Numbered from the stretch's first letter, positions 47,101-55,497 are shown. The stretch: DNA of 64,000 nt from Kribbella sp. CA-293567 (GCF_027627575.1 NZ_CP114065.1:3534001-3598000); one strand, 5' to 3'. A program made the numbers and translations. Notes: generated by a model from the sequence alone, not told the origin.

Positions 47101-50100
47101 AGCACGACTTCCACGCGGTGTGGTTGCCCGAACGGCACTTCCACTCTTTCGGCGGCCTGTTCCCCAGCCCGTCGGTGCTGGCAGCGGCACTCGCGACCCA
47201 CACGCGGCAGATCCGTTTGCACGCAGGCTCCGTCGTGCTGCCGCTGCACCACCCGATCCGGGTTGCCGAGGAATGGTCGGTGATCGACAACCTGTCCGGC
47301 GGCCGGGTCGGGTTGTGCGTGGCCAGCGGTTGGCATGCCAACGACTTCGCCCTGGCGCCGGAGAACTTCGGCCGGCACAAAGACGTGATGTTCGAGCACC
47401 TGGACGTCGTGCAGGCCTTGTGGCGCGGCGAGACAGTGCCGGCCCGCTCCGGCGACGGCAAGGACATCCAGGTCGCGCTGCATCCGCAACCTGTGCAGGC
47501 GATGCCGCCGCTGTTCACCGCGGTGGTCGGCAATCCGGCCAGTTACCGGGCCGCGGCCGAGCGGGACCTCGGTGTGGTCACCAACCTGATGACCCAGACT
47601 CCGGCGCAGCTGGCCGAGCGGATCGCGGAGTACCGGGCCCGGCGGGCCGAGTGCGGACTGGATCCGGACGCCGGCCGAGTGGTCGCCTTGCTGCACACCT
47701 ATCTCGGCACGGACCTCGCCGCCACCCGGGCAGCTGGGTTCGAACCGTTCTGCCGCTACATGCGCTCGTCGATGTCGCTGTTCGGTCAGGTCACCAACAG
47801 CCTCGGCTTCTCGATCGACTTCGACAACACCCCGGCCGACGACCTGCGTTTCCTGCTCGAACAGGCCTACACGCGGTACTGCGAATCGCGCGCGCTGATC
47901 GGCACCGTCGACTCGAGTGCACCCATCGTGGAGGAGCTGCTCGCCGCCGGGGTGAACGAGATCGCCTGCTTCGTGGACTTCGGAGTCTCCGCCGGCCAGG
48001 TCGCCGCGAGCATGCCCGTGGTCGACCAGCTCCGCGGCCGGTACGTCGGCGCCGGCAAGGCGAGCGACACCGATCAGACCAGCGACACCGACAAGGCGAT
48101 CGACACCGATCAGGCCAGCGACACCGTGTCGGCCGGCCAGCGCCGGATCTGGCTCTTCGAGCAGCTGACGCCGGGCACGAACTCCTACCACGAACCCAAA
48201 GCGATCCGGCTGGACGGCGCTCTGGACGTCGACGCCTTGCGCAGCGCGTTGACGGACGTCGTACGCCGTCATGCCGCGCTCCGCAGCACGTTCGGCGAGA
48301 ACGACGGCGAGCTGATCCGGACCGTGCACGCCTCGGTGCCCATCGAGTGTCCGGTAATGGACTGCACCGGGCTGCCGGAAACGGACGGAGTGTCCAAGGC
48401 GATGGAGTTGGACGGGTTGACCCCGTTCGACCTGGCCGGCGGGCCGCTGTTCCGGCTGCGGCTGCTGCGGTTCGGCCCGGAGCAGCACGTGCTGATGATG
48501 ATCGTGCACCACATCGTCTTCGACTCGCTGTCCACCGCGACCTTCCTGCGCGATCTCGGCGCGTACTACACCGCGGCGCTGACAGGGCAGGCCGCCGCAC
48601 TGGAGCCGCTGCCGGCCGCCCCTCGGGTAGAACCCGGCACCGACCCCGAAGACCTGCGCTACTGGACCGAGACGCTGGCCGGTGAGCTGCCGGTGCTGGC
48701 GCTGCCCACCGACCGGCCCCGGCCCGCAGTGCGCGCTCCGGAGGGCGGCACCGTCACGCATCGGTTCGACACGGGACTGTCCCGCGCCGTCCAGGCGTTC
48801 AGCGCCGAGGCCCGGTCGACCACCTTCATGACCCTGATGGCCGGGGTCGCGGCGACACTGCGCCTGTTCACCGGGCAGTCCGACCTGATCATCGGGATCC
48901 CGGTGTCGAACCGTCCGGCCGGCGCCGCCGACCTGGTCGGCTTCTATCTCGACACCGTGCCGCTGCGACTGGACCTGACCGGAGATCCCACCTTCGCCGC
49001 GCTGGTGGCTCAGGTCCGCGACCGCGCGCTGGACGGGTACTCCCACAGCACGGTCCCGTTCGACGAGCTGGTGGCCACGATCAACCCGCCGCGGGACCCG
49101 AGCAGGACCCCGCTGTTCTCGATCATGGTGGACTTCGAGCAGGAATCGCCGCCGTACTTCGCCGAGGGCATCGACGTGGCGATGCGGGATGTCGATGCCC
49201 GCAAGGCTCCGTTCGACCTCAATCTCTACCTGATCAGCGGAACCGACGAGATCCGCTGCCATCTGGAGTACGACGTCACGTTGTTCGCCGAGTCCAGCGT
49301 CCGGCGGCTGCTCGACTATCTCGAGCAGATCCTTGCCGCCGCGACCGCGACGCCGGCGTACCGGTTGTCACAGCTGACCGAGCTCACGGCCGCGGACGCA
49401 GACCGGATCGCCGAATGGTCGACGGGAGGGCCTGCGGTCGCCCCATCCGGCGTGCTGCACGAACTGTTCGCCGAGCAGGCTCGACGTACGCCGGACGCGG
49501 TGGCGCTGCGGCACGGCTCCACCGAGCTCAGCTACCAAGAACTCGACGCCCGCGCCAACGGGCTGGCCTGGGCGCTGACCGAGCGCGGGGTCGGACCGGG
49601 CAGCATCGTCGGTGTTCAGTTGCCGCGCGGCATCGACTTGATCGTCAGCCTGCTCGGCGTACTCAAGTCCGGGGCCGCGTACCTGCCGCTCGACCCGGCG
49701 ACGATCGAGCACCGGCGAGCGTTCATGGTCGAGGACTCCGGCGCCGGACTGGTGATCGACTCGCCGTGGCCGACCGGCCCGCGCACTGATTCGCCGCCGG
49801 TCGAGGTCCGCGGCGAGGACCTCGCGTACTGCATCTACACCTCCGGGTCCACCGGCCGGCCGAAGGGTGTGCTGGTGCCGCACCGTGGACCGGCCAACCT
49901 GGCCGGCTGGCTGACCAGATCCCGGCCGCCACTGCGGACCCTGGCCTGGACGTCGGTTGCCTTCGACATCAGTGTGGAGGAGATCTTCTCGACCCTGACC
50001 GGCGGCGGCACCCTCGTGCTCATCGAGGACGAGTTGCGCTACGACCCGGCTGCTCTGACCGAGCTGATCATCGAGGAGCGGGTGGAGCGGATCTTCATGC

Positions 50101-51149
50101 CGTTCACACCGCTCAAGTACCTGGTGGACGCGCTCACCGAGGCCGGTGGCGCTCCGGAGCTACGGGAGCTGGTCAGTTGCGGCGAGCCGGTGACGGTCAC
50201 TGCGCGGCTGCAGGCGTTCCTGACCAAGCACTCCGACTGCCGGCTCATCAACGAGTACGGGCCGACCGAGGCGTCCTGCATCGTCACCCACCACGTGGTG
50301 GACCCCGCTGGCCCGACCGCACCGCCGATCGGCCGACCGATGCCTGGGGCAACTATTCGGCTACTCGACGCGGAGCTCCGGCCGGTGCCGGTCGGCGTGG
50401 TCGGTGAGCTGTACCTGGGTGGGGTACCACTGGCCGACGGCTACCTGAACCGGCCGGACCAGAACGCGGCGGCCTTCACCGAGCATCCCGACGGCGAGCG
50501 CTGGTACCGCACCGGCGACCTCGCCCGCTGGCGCCCCGACGGGCTGCTCGAGTTCGCCGGCCGCGTCGACGACCAGGTGAAGATCCGCGGCTTCCGGGTG
50601 GAGCCTGGCGAGGTGGCATCGGTGGCAGCTGAGCTGCCCGAGATCGCCGACGCCACGGTGGTCGTCCACCGCGACGATGCGGGCGAGCCGTATCTCGCGG
50701 CCTACCTGGTGGCGTCCGATCCTGATCGTCGAAGCACCGACAGCATTGCCTCAGCGCTGGCAGCCCAGCTGCCCGACTACATGGTGCCGCGGGCGTACCA
50801 GTGGTTGACCGCGCTCCCGATGACCACGAGCGGGAAGCTCGATCGCTCGGCACTGCTACCGCCTGAGCCAGGACGGTCCGGCGGTGTCTCGCCCGAGCCG
50901 ACCGACCCGGTACTGCGCCGAGTCCACGAGCTGTGGTCGGACCAACTGGGACAGACCGAACTGGGCCTGGACGAGTCGTTTTTCCGGCTCGGCGGCGACT
51001 CTCTGATGGCGGTGCGGCTGGTCTACCGGGTCCGGGCCGAGTTCGGCGTGCCTTTCCCGGTGCAGCGGTTGTTCACCAATCCCACCGTCCGGGGGATGGC
51101 AGCCGCGATCACCGAGGCCGCAGCCGGTCAGACGAAGGCCGCGACCTGA
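41154..51149 (+). CDS. Hybrid PKS-NRPS megasynthase with embedded luciferase-like monooxygenase
   Basis: 3331 residues from ATG 41154 (GGAG upstream). Domains in order: acyl-AMP ligase (FAAL-like, about 20-545; SSGSTGRAKLVEIT near 184, GREKDLIIIAGHNHY near 447); ACP (Ser604 in GMSSVQ); ketosynthase (about 684-1110; Cys854 TACSTS, His990, His1030); acyltransferase (about 1235-1530; GHSVGHYAA, Ser1318; RAFHS, malonyl-like); ACP (Ser1621 in GADSLA); Ala/Pro-rich repeat linker (about 1663-1948); FMN-dependent luciferase-like monooxygenase of the MupA/Atu3671 type (about 1950-2300); condensation domain (HHIVFDS at 2452); adenylation domain (YTSGSTGRPKG near 2894); PCP (Ser3283 in GGDSLM). No KR, DH, ER, methyltransferase, thioesterase or reductase. 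Predicted product is an acyl-primed, once-extended chain amidated with one amino acid. Confidence 0.93.
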   Translation: MTETPSPAVAQGPALRLDDLPTTLPAALHLAAKAHPDSGVGVITGTEPDRLISYSELLDQAQRVLGGLIERGVRTGDSVLVAGADLADFFPAYWGCLLGGIRPVTVARPPGYSGPTATADKLIDAWRLLGEPLILTSDSQLAGLTRLTQYYGVDALRLTSIADCGSAAPPTATVTAQPSDVALLMLSSGSTGRAKLVEITHRGLVELAAGARQTLPGIDAGDVTLNWLPLDHSGAFLLYHVTEVLLGTTNWHAPVELILDQPLRWLDLLVEHQVTHSWAPNFGYRQLTEALVGAPDRYWDLSGLRTLVSGGEQITWPVVREFLAATARFGVTPDVFTPCWGMAETTTAITYASFDEAAGLHRIRSTGGEERTFVSVGRPSPGASLRIVDEHDEPLTEGEVGRLQVRSARITPGYVGDGEADVSHDGWLRTGDLGLLSRGALTITGREKDLIIIAGHNHYCHEIEQVVAEVPGVLAGHVAACAIPDAAAGTESLGICYCLTGDSDESVVSAAIRRALAQRLQLTAAAVMTIQAADFPRTTSGKIQRSALITRFADRLSEDAVHSLGSRPTDTGTDVAERVMAAATELLGVPVDRDRPLYEQGMSSVQLIRLYTRLRRELGTDFPQTAMFEHPSVAALAEYLGTATPSTAIAGESAPVAEHSGGGPVGVREGPLDRPSGRPDLDQRIAIVGMAVRFPGADSVGQFWANLSAGVHSVRRFTSDELAEAGLSGDLVPAAGVLSDIAGFDTGLFQLSAKEAALTDPAHRLFLECCHEALEQGGYAAPSAGHRIGVYAGSGMNLYPRHSYFQNNLAAGSGQDDPVTAMQTAIGNQPDFLATRVAYRLGLTGPALSVQTACSTSLVAVHLACQALRAGEAELAIAGAAAVHVPQLTGYQHTEGSILSARGECHPFDAEADGTVGGSGVAAVLLKPLAAALADGDTIYSVILGSAMNNDGAGKAAFTAPGVAGQVRVVRDALQAAGVSAESIGYLEAHGTGTRLGDPIEVEALRRAFRMDTDRAGFCTLGSVKANLGHLDSCAGMAGLIKAALVLRHRQYPPQINLRQVNPELALAASPFVLRTEAADWLDGESPRRAGVSALGVGGTNAHVVLEEPPPAPERPQPVLRPVLVPVSAQSPAALEELCSRLAGDLEARPGTVVDDVAFTLATGRVHRRHRRAVVGTNSTELVAALRQPAAASGQLVTALGQPVATSSQPPAAVRQPVAALSRPVDALGASARLGFAYTGQGAAYPGMAVALATRFRVFADTIGECAPELVDVLLADPEPAVALPTDIAQPALFAYQVALGRLWDALGVRPEVVVGHSVGHYAALCLAGGLTLADGLALTATRGQLMQRTEPGGMLAVLGEPGVAEELIAEVPGVELAGRNGERECVLAGDPASIEAVAAAAERRRVPARRLAVDRAFHSRLLDPMLDEFTRQASEVAFQPLQLPVADALDGTLLPAGWIPDAEHLRRHAREPVRYDLAVGRLMEAGCDTVIEVGPDAVLTGIGRRQFAPLRWLASQRRDNGDGRVLLETAARLYESGTDLNWAALVSDHPGRRIPLPTYPFQRTRCWVEPREQHNMPTTDDPVSTPIPLDQVLALVGAQVGLAAATVDPDAPFVELGADSLALVALARDVEQSLGVRVALRELFDSADTPRKLAAAVHAKLPAGPPPGSPPPVGTSPAAVTAPSPATSQVSPPAVVAPAMPPVAPPAAEVAPGTLPVAPAPSAPSPAVPAAPTLAASAAAAADAAALAPAVHAAPAAVAPALAAPTEPTLAAAASAASAASAASAASAPAALAPAVHAAPAATAPVQGEPVGGTGVQELINAQLQVMNQFSHVMTQQLALMAAPPAPTAAPPTQALPASTAAPLAQALPAPAVAPQIAAAATPSITAPAAAPPRASRTTQTTSTTPATAPPRASRTTQTTSTTPATAPPRASTTTQLASTKPAAPKATACDFSVYFFGDYPQEAVGTDKYRVVLDTARFADEHDFHAVWLPERHFHSFGGLFPSPSVLAAALATHTRQIRLHAGSVVLPLHHPIRVAEEWSVIDNLSGGRVGLCVASGWHANDFALAPENFGRHKDVMFEHLDVVQALWRGETVPARSGDGKDIQVALHPQPVQAMPPLFTAVVGNPASYRAAAERDLGVVTNLMTQTPAQLAERIAEYRARRAECGLDPDAGRVVALLHTYLGTDLAATRAAGFEPFCRYMRSSMSLFGQVTNSLGFSIDFDNTPADDLRFLLEQAYTRYCESRALIGTVDSSAPIVEELLAAGVNEIACFVDFGVSAGQVAASMPVVDQLRGRYVGAGKASDTDQTSDTDKAIDTDQASDTVSAGQRRIWLFEQLTPGTNSYHEPKAIRLDGALDVDALRSALTDVVRRHAALRSTFGENDGELIRTVHASVPIECPVMDCTGLPETDGVSKAMELDGLTPFDLAGGPLFRLRLLRFGPEQHVLMMIVHHIVFDSLSTATFLRDLGAYYTAALTGQAAALEPLPAAPRVEPGTDPEDLRYWTETLAGELPVLALPTDRPRPAVRAPEGGTVTHRFDTGLSRAVQAFSAEARSTTFMTLMAGVAATLRLFTGQSDLIIGIPVSNRPAGAADLVGFYLDTVPLRLDLTGDPTFAALVAQVRDRALDGYSHSTVPFDELVATINPPRDPSRTPLFSIMVDFEQESPPYFAEGIDVAMRDVDARKAPFDLNLYLISGTDEIRCHLEYDVTLFAESSVRRLLDYLEQILAAATATPAYRLSQLTELTAADADRIAEWSTGGPAVAPSGVLHELFAEQARRTPDAVALRHGSTELSYQELDARANGLAWALTERGVGPGSIVGVQLPRGIDLIVSLLGVLKSGAAYLPLDPATIEHRRAFMVEDSGAGLVIDSPWPTGPRTDSPPVEVRGEDLAYCIYTSGSTGRPKGVLVPHRGPANLAGWLTRSRPPLRTLAWTSVAFDISVEEIFSTLTGGGTLVLIEDELRYDPAALTELIIEERVERIFMPFTPLKYLVDALTEAGGAPELRELVSCGEPVTVTARLQAFLTKHSDCRLINEYGPTEASCIVTHHVVDPAGPTAPPIGRPMPGATIRLLDAELRPVPVGVVGELYLGGVPLADGYLNRPDQNAAAFTEHPDGERWYRTGDLARWRPDGLLEFAGRVDDQVKIRGFRVEPGEVASVAAELPEIADATVVVHRDDAGEPYLAAYLVASDPDRRSTDSIASALAAQLPDYMVPRAYQWLTALPMTTSGKLDRSALLPPEPGRSGGVSPEPTDPVLRRVHELWSDQLGQTELGLDESFFRLGGDSLMAVRLVYRVRAEFGVPFPVQRLFTNPTVRGMAAAITEAAAGQTKAAT
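46473..46517 (+). repeat. 9-base tandem repeat, five units, in synthase linker
   Basis: Five exact GCCGCATCA units (46473-46517) encode AAS repeats. It lies in a longer Ala-rich linker in which CACTGGCACCCGCCGTACAT also occurs twice, near 46400 and 46530. Confidence 0.85.
46827..46985 (+). repeat. 54-base tandem repeat, three units, in synthase linker
   Basis: Units start at 46827, 46881 and 46935. The first two are identical over 54 bases and encode the 18-residue unit APPRASRTTQTTSTTPAT; the third is diverged. In frame, within the linker before the monooxygenase domain. Confidence 0.9.
48063..48125 (+). repeat. 18-base tandem repeat, about 3.5 units, in synthase linker
   Basis: Units at 48063, 48081, 48099 and a partial one at 48117 encode SDTDQT-like hexapeptides between the monooxygenase and condensation domains. 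Confidence 0.8.
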
Positions 51150-51181
51150 TGGGCTCTGATGACGGACTCAGGTATCCGCGG

Positions 51182-51988
51182 TCAGGCGGACTTCACTTCG
51201 CGGCGAAGCAACCGGACCAGGCCGAAGGCGAGTGGCAGGAGTACCCAGATGGTGCCGGCCACCGCGATGTGGGCCCAGTCCGCGGCCTGGAAGGTCTGCT
51301 GTTCGAAGGCCGGGGCCATGGCGGTGTTGAGGTCTAGCCAGGGGGCCGCGTTCTCCAGTGAGCTGACCATCGCGAAGAGCACGCTCCAGACGATCGGGAG
51401 GACGTAGTACAGGACGATGGCGGCGGCGGTGTTCATCAGCAGCATGCCGAAGGCGAAGCCCTGCAGGATGCCGATCAGCTGGACCGCGAAGAAGTCGCGG
51501 ACGTTCGCGGCTTCGAAGGTCCAGCTGCCGGAGCCGTCCAGGAACGCCGTACCGGCCAGGTTGCTGAGGGCCGCGACGCCGAGCGCCACCACCACGGCGA
51601 GCAGGCCGACCAGGGTGACGGCGACCAGCTTGGCGACGGCGACGCGGGCCCGGCTCGGTTCGAGGGTGAAGGTGACCAGGCCGGTGCGCTGACTCCACTC
51701 GGCGGTGACGGCCAGGATGCCGAGCACCGGGAGCAGGATGCTCTGCGGCGTCGCGGTCACGCCGACCAGACTGTGGAACGTGAGTTGGTCCGGGTCCGCG
51801 ACGAACAGGAACACGGCCACGGCGGCGACCGTGATGAGGCCGATCGCGGTGAGCAGCCAGAAGCCGGCGCGGGTGTCGACGAGCTTGCGCAGCTCGACCC
51901 GCAACAGCCGGGTGAAGGGTACGGCGGTGACGTCAGGGTTCGGCGAGCCTCGCAGCTCGAACGGTGTTTGGTGCGTCGTGGTGCTCAT
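51182..51988 (-). CDS. ABC transporter permease (ABC-2 type)
   Basis: 268 residues with six predicted helices (FWLLTAIGLITVAAVAVFLF, ILLPVLGILAVTAEWSQRTG, LVGLLAVVVALGVAAL, others). The TAEWSQRTG motif is typical of ABC-2 permeases of drug or lantibiotic exporters. Its start overlaps the ATPase stop by four bases, so the two are co-translated. Controlled presumably by the divergent two-component system at 53036. Confidence 0.85.
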   Translation of the reverse strand: MSTTTHQTPFELRGSPNPDVTAVPFTRLLRVELRKLVDTRAGFWLLTAIGLITVAAVAVFLFVADPDQLTFHSLVGVTATPQSILLPVLGILAVTAEWSQRTGLVTFTLEPSRARVAVAKLVAVTLVGLLAVVVALGVAALSNLAGTAFLDGSGSWTFEAANVRDFFAVQLIGILQGFAFGMLLMNTAAAIVLYYVLPIVWSVLFAMVSSLENAAPWLDLNTAMAPAFEQQTFQAADWAHIAVAGTIWVLLPLAFGLVRLLRREVKSA

Positions 51989-52884
51989 GCGGTGACCTTG
52001 TCTCGTGCGTCGTCGGCGGTGAGTTGCAGGAACATTTCCTCGAGTCCGGCGCCGTCCGCGCCGCGCAACTCGGTGACGACGACGCCGGCGCGCGCGGTGG
52101 CGATGCCGAGCTGCTCACGAGTCGCGTCGACGACGTACGCGCCGTCCGTGGTGGGCCGGTAGTGGAAGCCGGCGGCGTCGAGACAGCGGGCCAAGGCCGC
52201 TGAATCGAGACCGCGGACCAGTGTGCCGACGGCGTTCAGCAGTTCGGCTTTGCTGCCGTCGGCAACGATGACACCGCGGCCGATGACGACCAGATGGTCG
52301 GCGACGACCTCGATCTCGTGGAGTAGATGTGAGGACAGCAGTACCGTTCCGCCGCGGTCGGCGAACGTCTTGAGCAGGCCGCGCATCCAGTGGATGCCCG
52401 CCGGGTCGAGACCGTTGGCGGGCTCGTCCAGGATCAGCACCTGCGGATCGCCGAGCAGAGCGTGCGCGATGCCGAGCCGCTGCCGCATGCCGAGGGAGTA
52501 GTTGCCGACCCGGCGATCTCCTTCGTCGCCGGACAGACCGACGACCTCCAGCATCTCGTCCACGCGGTCGCGGCGAAGTCCCATCAGGGTCGCGCCGAGA
52601 CGGAGGATCTCGCGTCCGGTCCGCCCGTTGTGCTGCGCGGAGGCGTCGAGCAGGACACCGACGTGCCGGCCGGGGTTGGGCAGTTCGGCGTACGGGACAC
52701 CGAGGATCGTGCTGCGCCCCGCCGACGGCGGCGTGAGGCCGGTCATCATCCGCATGGTGGTCGACTTGCCGGCGCCGTTGGGCCCGAGGAAACCGGTGAC
52801 CGATCCCGGCAGTGCCTGGAAGGACACGTGGTCGACGGACCGGTGGGCGCCGTACCGCTTGCTGAGTTCTTCGACTGTGATCAT
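51985..52884 (-). CDS. ABC transporter ATP-binding protein (export type)
   Basis: 299 residues. Walker A GPNGAGKST (about 37), signature YSLGMRQRLGIA, Walker B VLILDEPANGLDP and the switch SSHLLHE (about 190) identify a DrrA/BcrA-type ATPase. A C-terminal extension with TRLVRGLDSAALARCLDAAG-like repeats is normal for this type. Together with the permease it exports an unknown compound. Start ATG 52884 has weak Shine-Dalgarno. Confidence 0.92.
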   Translation of the reverse strand: MITVEELSKRYGAHRSVDHVSFQALPGSVTGFLGPNGAGKSTTMRMMTGLTPPSAGRSTILGVPYAELPNPGRHVGVLLDASAQHNGRTGREILRLGATLMGLRRDRVDEMLEVVGLSGDEGDRRVGNYSLGMRQRLGIAHALLGDPQVLILDEPANGLDPAGIHWMRGLLKTFADRGGTVLLSSHLLHEIEVVADHLVVIGRGVIVADGSKAELLNAVGTLVRGLDSAALARCLDAAGFHYRPTTDGAYVVDATREQLGIATARAGVVVTELRGADGAGLEEMFLQLTADDARDKVTA

Positions 52885-53035
52885 GTGTCGAGCCTGCGCC
52901 CGCGCAGTACCTCGGCACATCGGTCCCGGTGCTAGGTCCGCGAGCCGCGAGGGTGCATCTCGCCGGACCACGGTAGGGGGATAGCCCCTACCGCGGTCTC
53001 TGCCCGGAACCGCGGCGCTCCCGTACCGTAAGCAT

Positions 53036-54196
53036 GTGGACGCCACCCAAGCTGCGCCACCACCTCCACTGACCCGCCGGCAGTCGATGTGGCGCTACTT
53101 GGCGGCCATCGGCTGCGGTGGCGGTTTCTGGATGGCGGCCTTCTACGGTGCCGGCGACTGGAACCTCCGTCCGTTCCTGGTCGTCGATCTCCTGATCGGC
53201 GTCGTCTGCCTGGTGCTGCTGCGCTGGCGTCGCCGGTACCCGCTGGCCGTCGCCCTCTTTGTCTGCGGCGTCGGAGGTATCGCAGCGGCCGCGTCGGGAG
53301 CCGTGGTCATCGCCGCGGTGTCGCTGGCCACCCGACGGAAGTGGCGAGAGATCGTGCCGCTGGCGGTGGTCAACATCGTCGCCTCCGTCGTCTACTTCCA
53401 GATCCAGCCCGAACGGGCCCCGCTGGTCTTCACGGTGCTGTTCACGGCGGTCTTCGTCACCGCGATCATTGCCACCGGCATGTACCTCGGCGCACGCCGG
53501 GATCTGCTGGCCTCGTTGCGCGAACGGGCTGATCGCGCGGAACGCGAGCAGGGCCGCCGAATCGAGCAGGCGCAGGTCACCGAGCGCGCTCGAATCGCCC
53601 GCGAGATGCACGACGCCCTGGCGCACCGGCTTTCCTTGGTGGCGTTGCACGCGGGTGCGTTGGAGTACTGCCAGCGACTGAGCGGCGAGGAAGTGGCGGC
53701 CGCGGCCGCTGTCACTCGGCAGAGCGCCCACGATGCGCTGGCGGACCTGCACGAGATCCTCGGCGTACTGCGAGCGCTCGAGACCGACGCGCCACCGGAG
53801 CGTCCGCAACCGACGCTGGCCGACCTTCCGGCACTGATCCAGGAGGCCGTCGAGGCTGGTACCAAGGTGCAGCTGCACAACCAGATCGACAACCTGGCAG
53901 CGGCACCGGACACGATCGGGCGGAACGCGTACCGGATGGTGCAGGAAGGCCTCACGAACGCTCGCAAGCACGCGCCGAACACCGCCGTCGACGTCACCTT
54001 GAGCGGGCGGCCCGGGACCCAACTGCTGCTGGAGGTACGGAACCCGCTTCGGCTGGGTGCCGCCAGTACGACACCCGGCTCAGGTCTCGGGCTGCTGGGG
54101 CTGACCGAGCGCGCCGAACTGATGGGCGGCCGGCTCGAACACGTGAGCTCCGACGGCAACTTCGTGGTCCGCGCCTGGCTGCCGTGGCCGGCATGA
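53036..54196 (+). CDS. Sensor histidine kinase (HisKA_3 type)
   Basis: 386 residues from GTG 53036. Four or five N-terminal helices form the membrane sensor. The dimerisation helix carries the phospho-accepting His in AREMHDALAHRLSLVALHAG (about 192). The HATPase has GLTNARKHAP and GSGLGLLGLTERAELMGG. It overlaps its response regulator by four bases and is divergent from the ABC exporter, so it likely senses a compound handled by that exporter. Confidence 0.93.
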   Translation: MDATQAAPPPPLTRRQSMWRYLAAIGCGGGFWMAAFYGAGDWNLRPFLVVDLLIGVVCLVLLRWRRRYPLAVALFVCGVGGIAAAASGAVVIAAVSLATRRKWREIVPLAVVNIVASVVYFQIQPERAPLVFTVLFTAVFVTAIIATGMYLGARRDLLASLRERADRAEREQGRRIEQAQVTERARIAREMHDALAHRLSLVALHAGALEYCQRLSGEEVAAAAAVTRQSAHDALADLHEILGVLRALETDAPPERPQPTLADLPALIQEAVEAGTKVQLHNQIDNLAAAPDTIGRNAYRMVQEGLTNARKHAPNTAVDVTLSGRPGTQLLLEVRNPLRLGAASTTPGSGLGLLGLTERAELMGGRLEHVSSDGNFVVRAWLPWPA

Positions 54197-54867
54197 GCGG
54201 CCCGGCCGGAGACTCGATCCGCGTCGTGATCGTCGACGACGACGCGCTCGTCCGGACCGCGCTCGCGATGATCCTGCGCGACGACAGCGCGATCGAGCTG
54301 GCCGGCGAGGCGGCCGACGGCGAGGCAGGGCTCGAACTGATCGAGCGGGTCGCGCCCGACGTCGTACTGATGGACATCCGGATGCCGCGACTGGACGGTC
54401 TGGAAGCCCTGTCCCGGTTGAGGGCGAAGCCTGCACCGCCCAAGGTGATCGTCTTGACCACGTTCGACGCCGACGACCACGTACTGCGGGCGCTCCGCGA
54501 CGGAGCCAGTGGGTTCCTGCTCAAACACACCCCACCGGCACAGATCGTCGAGGCGGTCCACAAGGTCGCGGCGGGCGACCACATGCTTTCTCCCAGCGTG
54601 ACCGCCCAACTGATCGCCCGTTTGGGCGACGGTACGCCGGAACCTCAACGGGTGCTGGACGCGCAGTCGCTGACCGGAACCCTCACCGACCGCGAACGGG
54701 AGGTGGCCGTCGCGGTCGGCGAGGGCAAGGTCAACGCGGAGATCGCCCAGGAGCTCTACCTGAGCATGGCCACGATCAAGGCTCATGTCTCCCGCATCAT
54801 GGTCAAGCTCGACGCCACCAACCGCGTACAGATCGCGAACCGCGTCCGCGACGCCGGGCTACTCTGA
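54193..54867 (+). CDS. NarL/LuxR-family response regulator
   Basis: 224 residues from ATG 54193, overlapping the kinase stop; a GTG nine bases earlier exists. Receiver domain with acidic pocket VDDDALVRTA and phospho-acceptor Asp61 in VLMDIRMPRLDG. The C-terminal GerE/LuxR HTH is LTDREREVAVAVGEG then IAQELYLSMATIKAHVSRI. Partner of the kinase immediately upstream. Confidence 0.94.
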   Translation: MSGPAGDSIRVVIVDDDALVRTALAMILRDDSAIELAGEAADGEAGLELIERVAPDVVLMDIRMPRLDGLEALSRLRAKPAPPKVIVLTTFDADDHVLRALRDGASGFLLKHTPPAQIVEAVHKVAAGDHMLSPSVTAQLIARLGDGTPEPQRVLDAQSLTGTLTDREREVAVAVGEGKVNAEIAQELYLSMATIKAHVSRIMVKLDATNRVQIANRVRDAGLL

Positions 54868-54918
54868 CCGGCGCTACACCGCTGCGAGGACGACCGTATG
54901 ACTCTGGCCGGCCGGGAG

Positions 54919-55497
54919 TCAGCAGCTGCCGGCCGGGAACCGCCGTACGTCTGCTTTCGGCAGTAACGTCGTGGGGTCGAAGGCAGAGCGGTGGCTGCAG
55001 CCGCCGGAGGTCACCTCGAAAGACCGCGCATCGACGAACCGGAACTCCGGTACGACGGTTCCGCTGTCGCGGCCGTCGGGGCTGCTGCCGTCGTCGTACC
55101 AGACAACGGTCTCCTGCGACAGCAGACCGCGGTCACGCCGCAGGCGCACCTCGGATCCGGCGACGCCCCACACTCGCACGAGTTCGTAGCGGCCATCCGA
55201 TGACACCACCCGGTCGCGATCCGGCCCTCGTGGCGACAGTTCGGCGGACGCCCACGCCGTACCGCCGGCGAACACCACTCCCAGAACGCCGAGCACGACC
55301 GCGGCGATCGTGACGGCCCGGCGACGCCAGATCAGGACCGCGACAATGGCCGCCGCTACTGCCGTCAGACCGGTCGTCGCGGCGGCAAAGAAACCCGCGT
55401 ACCGAAGGTTGAACGGATCCCACCAAGCCAGTACGCACGCCGGTAGAAGGATTGCCACGGTCACCGCCGGCAACATGATCACCCGTCCACGGGACAC
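54919..55497 (-). CDS. Hypothetical membrane protein
   Basis: 192 residues from GTG 55497, with GGAGG just upstream. Three helices (VTVAILLPACVLAW, YAGFFAAATTGLTAVAAAIV, VTIAAVVLGVLGVVFAGGTA) precede an extracytoplasmic beta-rich domain (RYELVRVWGVAGSEVRLRRD) with two Cys (GGCSHR and final Cys). Convergent with the response regulator. Family not recognised. Confidence 0.6.
   Translation of the reverse strand: MSRGRVIMLPAVTVAILLPACVLAWWDPFNLRYAGFFAAATTGLTAVAAAIVAVLIWRRRAVTIAAVVLGVLGVVFAGGTAWASAELSPRGPDRDRVVSSDGRYELVRVWGVAGSEVRLRRDRGLLSQETVVWYDDGSSPDGRDSGTVVPEFRFVDARSFEVTSGGCSHRSAFDPTTLLPKADVRRFPAGSC

Noticed and set aside
46746..49262. Second long antisense frame opposite the oxygenase and condensation domains
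   Set aside because: Same reason: shadow of the strongly biased forward frame.
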